Shown: piece by piece, positions 62,087 through 64,000 of the stretch
How positions within the stretch are numbered: position 1 is the first letter of the stretch
How the letters are laid out: each line of letters opens with the position of its first letter
Origin: Leucobacter denitrificans
GTDB taxonomy: Bacteria; Actinomycetota; Actinomycetes; Actinomycetales; Microbacteriaceae
Assembly (NCBI RefSeq): GCF_014396385.1
Contig: NZ_CP060716.1
Coordinates: forward strand, 682,001-746,000
Direction of reading: 5' to 3'
DNA: 64,000 nucleotides
Notes under the pieces: generated by a model
What the model was told of the DNA's origin: nothing
Seen by the model: only the letters and a program-made list of their open reading frames with translations
Databases searched by the model: none
Program-made: the position numbers and the translations under genes

Positions 62087-63037
62087 CTAAGAAACCGGAT
62101 CAGCGCCGCGACCGTCGAGCGCATCGATGTAGCGCAGCACAATTCCCTCACGCAGTGCCCACGGAGAGATCGTGAGCGTCGGCACGCCAAAGACCTTCAT
62201 CGCGGTGCGCAACACGACAGCTCCCGCCATGATCTGGTACCCGCGCTCGGGAGTGATACCGGGCAAGTATTCCCTGACCGATCCCGGCATATCGCGCAGG
62301 GTCGGCTCCCACTCTCGAAGGCCTGTGTAGTGCAGGGGCGCGAGGTCGCCAGTGTCTGGGTCTGGCGGTCCACCGATGAGCCTTGCGAGTGAGCGGATCG
62401 TTTTCGAGGTTCCAACCACTCGCTTTGGCTTTGGCCTGCCCCTAAAGAGTTCGTTGCGAACCTTCGTGAACTCTGCCCTGGCGTGAGCTCGCAAGCGCGA
62501 GATGTCGTCGGCTGACGGCGGGTCTTGCGGCAAATACAAAATGGTGGATCGACCCGCACCCAGCGGTAGCGAAACCTGTACATCGGGGTACTCGTCGGCG
62601 CCTTGGGCGATCTCGAACGATCCACCGCCAATGTCGAAAAGCAAGATCTCGCCGGCCGACCAACCGAGCCAGCGGCGCACCGCAAGCATGGTGATACGCG
62701 CCTCGTCTTCGCCCGAAAGCACATCGAGCTTCACGCCGGTCTCGCGCTCGATTCGGGCGAGCACCTCTTCGCCGTTCGCAGCTTCGCGCAGTGCGCTCGT
62801 CGCCGTCGCGATCTGGTCATCGACGCCGATCTCTTTAACCATGGCCACGGCCTCGTTGATCGCCGAGATGATGCCGGTAATGCCCTCTTCGGTAATTGCG
62901 CCCTGGTCGTCGAGGTAGCGCATGAGCCGCAACGTCGAGCGCTGCGAGTGATACGGGTTCGGACTCGCTCCCGGGTGTGCGTCAACCACCAACAGGTGAA
63001 CTGTGTTTGAACCTACGTCGATCACACCGAGTCGCAT
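62087..63037 (-). CDS. Ppx/GppA-family phosphatase
   Basis: 316 residues. ASKHA-type start MRLGVIDVGSNTVHLLVVDAHPG, then SGEDEARITMLAVRRWLGW (E-A-R), LLFDIGGGSFEIAQG near residue 140 and VVGTSKTIRSLARLIGG. These enzymes hydrolyse exopolyphosphate or pppGpp. The two activities cannot be told apart from motifs. Its ATG is 22 bp from the divergent GntR-type gene start. Confidence 0.92.
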   Translation of the reverse strand: MRLGVIDVGSNTVHLLVVDAHPGASPNPYHSQRSTLRLMRYLDDQGAITEEGITGIISAINEAVAMVKEIGVDDQIATATSALREAANGEEVLARIERETGVKLDVLSGEDEARITMLAVRRWLGWSAGEILLFDIGGGSFEIAQGADEYPDVQVSLPLGAGRSTILYLPQDPPSADDISRLRAHARAEFTKVRNELFRGRPKPKRVVGTSKTIRSLARLIGGPPDPDTGDLAPLHYTGLREWEPTLRDMPGSVREYLPGITPERGYQIMAGAVVLRTAMKVFGVPTLTISPWALREGIVLRYIDALDGRGADPVS

Positions 63038-63059
63038 GGTGAGATTCTATGCTGAATGC

Positions 63060-63425
63060 ATGGCTTCCCCCGATTTCACCATCGACCCCGCATCATCAGT
63101 TCCGCCTTTTCGGCAGCTTCACGACAGTGTTGTCGCGGCCGTCAAGTCGGGCGCGCTCGTTCCCGGCGCGAAGCTGCCAACCGTGCGGGCGCTTGCGGCT
63201 GAGCTCGGCTTGGCGACGAACACCGTGGCGTCTGCCTACCGCTCGCTTGAGGCGGCAGGCGTGGTTGAGGGGCGGGGCCGGGCGGGCACGTTTGTTCAGT
63301 TCGGTGACGACCCGATCGAGTCGGGTGCGCGCCAAATCGCGCTCGATGCTGCGCGGGGGTTGCGCGATCTCGGTGTGGATCGCGCCCGCGCCCTCAAACT
63401 GCTGGGAGAGGCCTTCGACGCCTAG
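63060..63425 (+). CDS. GntR-family regulator, helix-turn-helix only
   Basis: 121 residues from ATG 63060 ([79 protein letters not shown] in variant form, split here by family landmarks: [17 protein letters not shown] and [11 protein letters not shown]). It is of the short YhcF/YtrA-like type with a ~40-residue C-terminal helix and no effector domain. Target unknown. The neighbouring deoC and nucleoside operon make it a candidate regulator of that region. Its stop shares CTAG with the stop of deoC. Confidence 0.88.
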   Translation: MASPDFTIDPASSVPPFRQLHDSVVAAVKSGALVPGAKLPTVRALAAELGLATNTVASAYRSLEAAGVVEGRGRAGTFVQFGDDPIESGARQIALDAARGLRDLGVDRARALKLLGEAFDA

Positions 63426-64000
63426 TAGCCGGAGTCGGCTGAGGTCGAGCCTTCTGACTCCCAATCGGCGACGATGGCGGCGGTTGCGGAAACACCGAAG
63501 CGGGTTGCTCCTGCTTCCCACATTTCGCGCGCCGTCTCAGCTGTGCGAATACCACCCGAGGCTTTCACACCGAGGCGGTCGCCCACTGTTTCTGCCATGA
63601 GGCGCACTGCGTGCGCGCTCGCGCCGCCTGCTGAGTGGAAGCCGGTCGAGGTCTTCACAAAGTCAGCACCGGCGCTCTCCGAAGCCTGGCTGCAGGCAAC
63701 AATCTGCTCATCGGACAGTGACGCGCTTTCAATAATCACCTTGAGCACGTGGTCGGGGCACGCGTCGCGCACGGCGCGAATCTCTGCGCGCAACCCTTCC
63801 CAATCAGCCGCCTGCACGAGGCCCGGGTTCACGACCATGTCGATCTCGTCTGCACCGTCGCGCACGGCCTGGGCTGCTTCGAACGCCTTTGCCTCGGCGG
63901 TGTGCACTCCCGACGGAAAGCCCACGACGGTCACGATTTCGCGGCCGCGCTTGTCGACCGGAAGCAGCGAGGGGCTCACGCACACGCGCTTTACACCGAG
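63422..64000 (-). CDS. deoC: Deoxyribose-phosphate aldolase, N-terminus outside window
   Basis: The frame is open to base 64000. Segments: [13 protein letters not shown] at the 5' edge, [37 protein letters not shown], the catalytic/Schiff-base Lys region [16 protein letters not shown] and [24 protein letters not shown], and [29 protein letters not shown]. These match DeoC. It cleaves 2-deoxyribose 5-phosphate to glyceraldehyde 3-phosphate and acetaldehyde, completing the pathway started by deoA. Confidence 0.95.
   Translation of the reverse strand, partial: LGVKRVCVSPSLLPVDKRGREIVTVVGFPSGVHTAEAKAFEAAQAVRDGADEIDMVVNPGLVQAADWEGLRAEIRAVRDACPDHVLKVIIESASLSDEQIVACSQASESAGADFVKTSTGFHSAGGASAHAVRLMAETVGDRLGVKASGGIRTAETAREMWEAGATRFGVSATAAIVADWESEGSTSADSGY

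Overview
The window is high-GC, densely coded DNA from an actinobacterium, most likely a member of the Microbacteriaceae (Leucobacter-like). Pointers are a DUF222/HNH '13E12'-type endonuclease, three copies of a roughly 100-residue protein of the type common in Microbacteriaceae (DUF7882-like), Ku plus multidomain LigD, poxvirus-type topoisomerase IB, and many 1-4 bp gene overlaps. Most of it looks like ordinary chromosome. A short accessory patch (about 30.3-32.9 kb) and several damaged genes stand out.

Layout. 0-4.3 kb: end of mscL, a HrpB-type helicase and an M20 peptidase. 4.4-12.4 kb: small DUF7882-like proteins, two SDR oxidoreductases, small stress-type membrane proteins (GlsB/YeaQ type, DUF6766-like), a CDF-type transporter, topoisomerase IB, and an MFS exporter that has lost its N-terminus. 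12.4-19.4 kb: glycerophosphodiesterase, fatty-acid desaturase, diacylglycerol-kinase-like lipid kinase, PfpI protein, an orphan response regulator and an FAD/Rieske oxidoreductase. 19.4-23.6 kb: CinA and Ku on the minus strand, divergent from LigD (end joining). 23.6-29.8 kb: small proteins, HNH endonuclease, YihY protein, zinc alcohol dehydrogenase.

29.8-32.9 kb is the accessory patch. An SDR gene loses homology near 30300. Next to it, on the opposite strand, lies the ribosome-binding site and first ~40 residues of a C5-cytosine DNA methyltransferase. Upstream of that, on the same minus strand, are an intact GIY-YIG/DUF2075 ATPase and a MazG-like pyrophosphohydrolase whose genes overlap by 14 bp. 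This is the best candidate for an undescribed, possibly defence-related, system. 32.9-41.9 kb: redox enzymes, two CNNM/CorC-type transporters behind a structured leader, YaeQ, nitroreductase.

42.0-44.1 kb is a two-gene type III polyketide synthase/methyltransferase cluster. 44.3-51.0 kb is a six-gene operon (ABC ATPase, binding lipoprotein and permease of the sulfonate type, acetyl-CoA-synthetase-like ligase, MetY-like sulfhydrylase, CoA-binding protein) in which every junction is a 4-bp overlap. A short ComB-like gene converges on its end. 51.6-54.5 kb: MsrB, a flavodoxin-like protein, succinate-semialdehyde dehydrogenase and tRNA-Gln. 54.9-64 kb is a nucleoside uptake and salvage region: BMP-type binding lipoprotein, double ATPase, two permeases, cytidine deaminase and thymidine phosphorylase (two frameshifts), with Ppx/GppA, a GntR-type regulator and deoC at the far end.

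Across the native DNA the heptamer GTGGATC/GATCCAC recurs far more often than expected (eight times in the first 2.9 kb). I saw none in the accessory patch.
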